This document shows, piece by piece, positions 63,334 to 64,000 of a stretch of DNA of 64,000 nt. The notes under the pieces were generated by a model that saw only the letters and a list, made by a program, of their open reading frames with translations, had not been told where the DNA came from and searched no databases. This DNA comes from Chinchilla lanigera (lineage: Eukaryota; Chordata; Mammalia; Rodentia; Chinchillidae). A program made the translations under genes and the position numbers. The stretch lies in contig NW_004955438.1 in the NCBI RefSeq assembly GCF_000276665.1, forward strand, positions 8,608,002 through 8,672,001, in the 5' to 3' direction. Every line of letters starts with the position of its first letter. Position 1 is the stretch's first letter.

Positions 63334-63466
63334 GTGACCCACACAGCATTGTCTTTGAACAGCAGATTCATCTATGGAACAAAGATTAAGAAAAGTTACT
63401 CTAGCCAATTGGGTTCAGTGGTGTGTTATCACGTGACACAAGTTTCTGAAAGCAACTGGCCTTTTA

Positions 63467-63555
63467 TTTATTTACTTTTTTTGTACTGGGGATTGAACTC
63501 AGGACTTTGCACATGGCAGGCAGGCGCTTGTGCCGCTGAGCTATATCCTCAGGCC
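63467..63555 (-). mobile_element. ID-type SINE monomer, antisense
   Basis: An (ATTT)/T tail is followed by GGGGATTGAACTCAGGAC and CCGCTGAGCTATATCCTC, the reverse complement of an ID SINE. Near-identical flanks, CTGGCCTTTTA at 63456-63466 and CTGGTCTTTTA at 63556-63566, are the target-site duplication. Confidence 0.9.
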
Positions 63556-63566
63556 CTGGTCTTTTA

Positions 63567-64000
63567 ATAGAGTGTAATGAACTAACACAGCCTCAGCTGT
63601 AGAAGTACTTCCATGAAGGTACCATTGGTGCTTGAAGGTGCTGTCATAAGAATATGATATATGATCTGAATTAGTGATCAACACATGGAATTTTCCTCCA
63701 CTATTGTTAAATGTTATTTGGGGAATTACTTTTAAGTAGTCCTAGAGGCCACTGAATATAGAGGATCCCAGAACAAATTAAGATGTCTAAATCCTATGGA
63801 TTATTGAATCCATACTTGAAAGAAAGCATGTGAATTACTCAAAATGGATGCGGTTGGAGAGATCAATCACACAATGGTGACACTCGTCCTGAACACATGT
63901 GACCTGCCTCTAAGAAAGGCAAATCAGTTCCGTACTGGTTCATCCTGTAATTGGAAAGTGACAATTATGAGAAAGGCAATGAAGCAGATATGACACTGTC
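63567..64000. other. Non-coding end of the window
   Basis: Nothing recognised. Confidence 0.6.

Overview
This window is vertebrate nuclear DNA from a rodent outside the mouse/rat family. It holds one protein-coding gene. The rodent call rests on the interspersed repeats: 7SL-derived B1 copies, tRNA-related ID-type SINE monomers, and composite B1+ID dimers of the B1-dID kind, on a background of old mammal-wide MIR, L2, L1, MaLR-like and hAT relics. I saw no B2 elements and no young mouse-type B1. The wording of the ID monomers would suit a castorimorph such as a beaver, but that is only an impression. A BLAST of the coding exon would settle the species.

The gene is FLRT2, whose complete intronless 660-codon reading frame lies at 41893-43875 on the + strand. 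It encodes a single-pass membrane adhesion and guidance protein with a signal peptide, an LRR ectodomain, a fibronectin III domain, a transmembrane helix and a short cytoplasmic tail. Two good splice acceptors lie just upstream, at 41537 and 41890, so the frame sits in a 3'-terminal exon. In known FLRT2 genes the 5' exon is far upstream, so 1-41.5 kb is read here as part of the large FLRT2 intron. It contains SINEs, MIR copies, two L1 ORF2 tail fragments, LTR-like relics, microsatellites and unique-looking sequence, and no second gene that I can support. Downstream of the stop codon lies the 3' untranslated region. Candidate poly(A) signals are at 44756 and 45699, but the true end cannot be read from sequence, and the 3' exon may run much further.

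Downstream, 45.7-64 kb is AT-rich with more SINE, MIR and LTR-like repeats. It has one striking local structure at 48.25 kb, where 18-bp arms alternate with their exact reverse complements, and one very AT-rich, repeat-poor stretch at 54.9-56.4 kb. Nothing in the window looks like a new multi-gene system. The points most worth checking are the palindromic duplication, the tandem acceptors that decide whether a short uORF is in the FLRT2 leader, the length of the 3' UTR, a CpG-dense patch inside the intron, and a SINE nested in an L1 tail beside a pre-duplicated target site. Repeat boundaries are approximate because they were read by eye.
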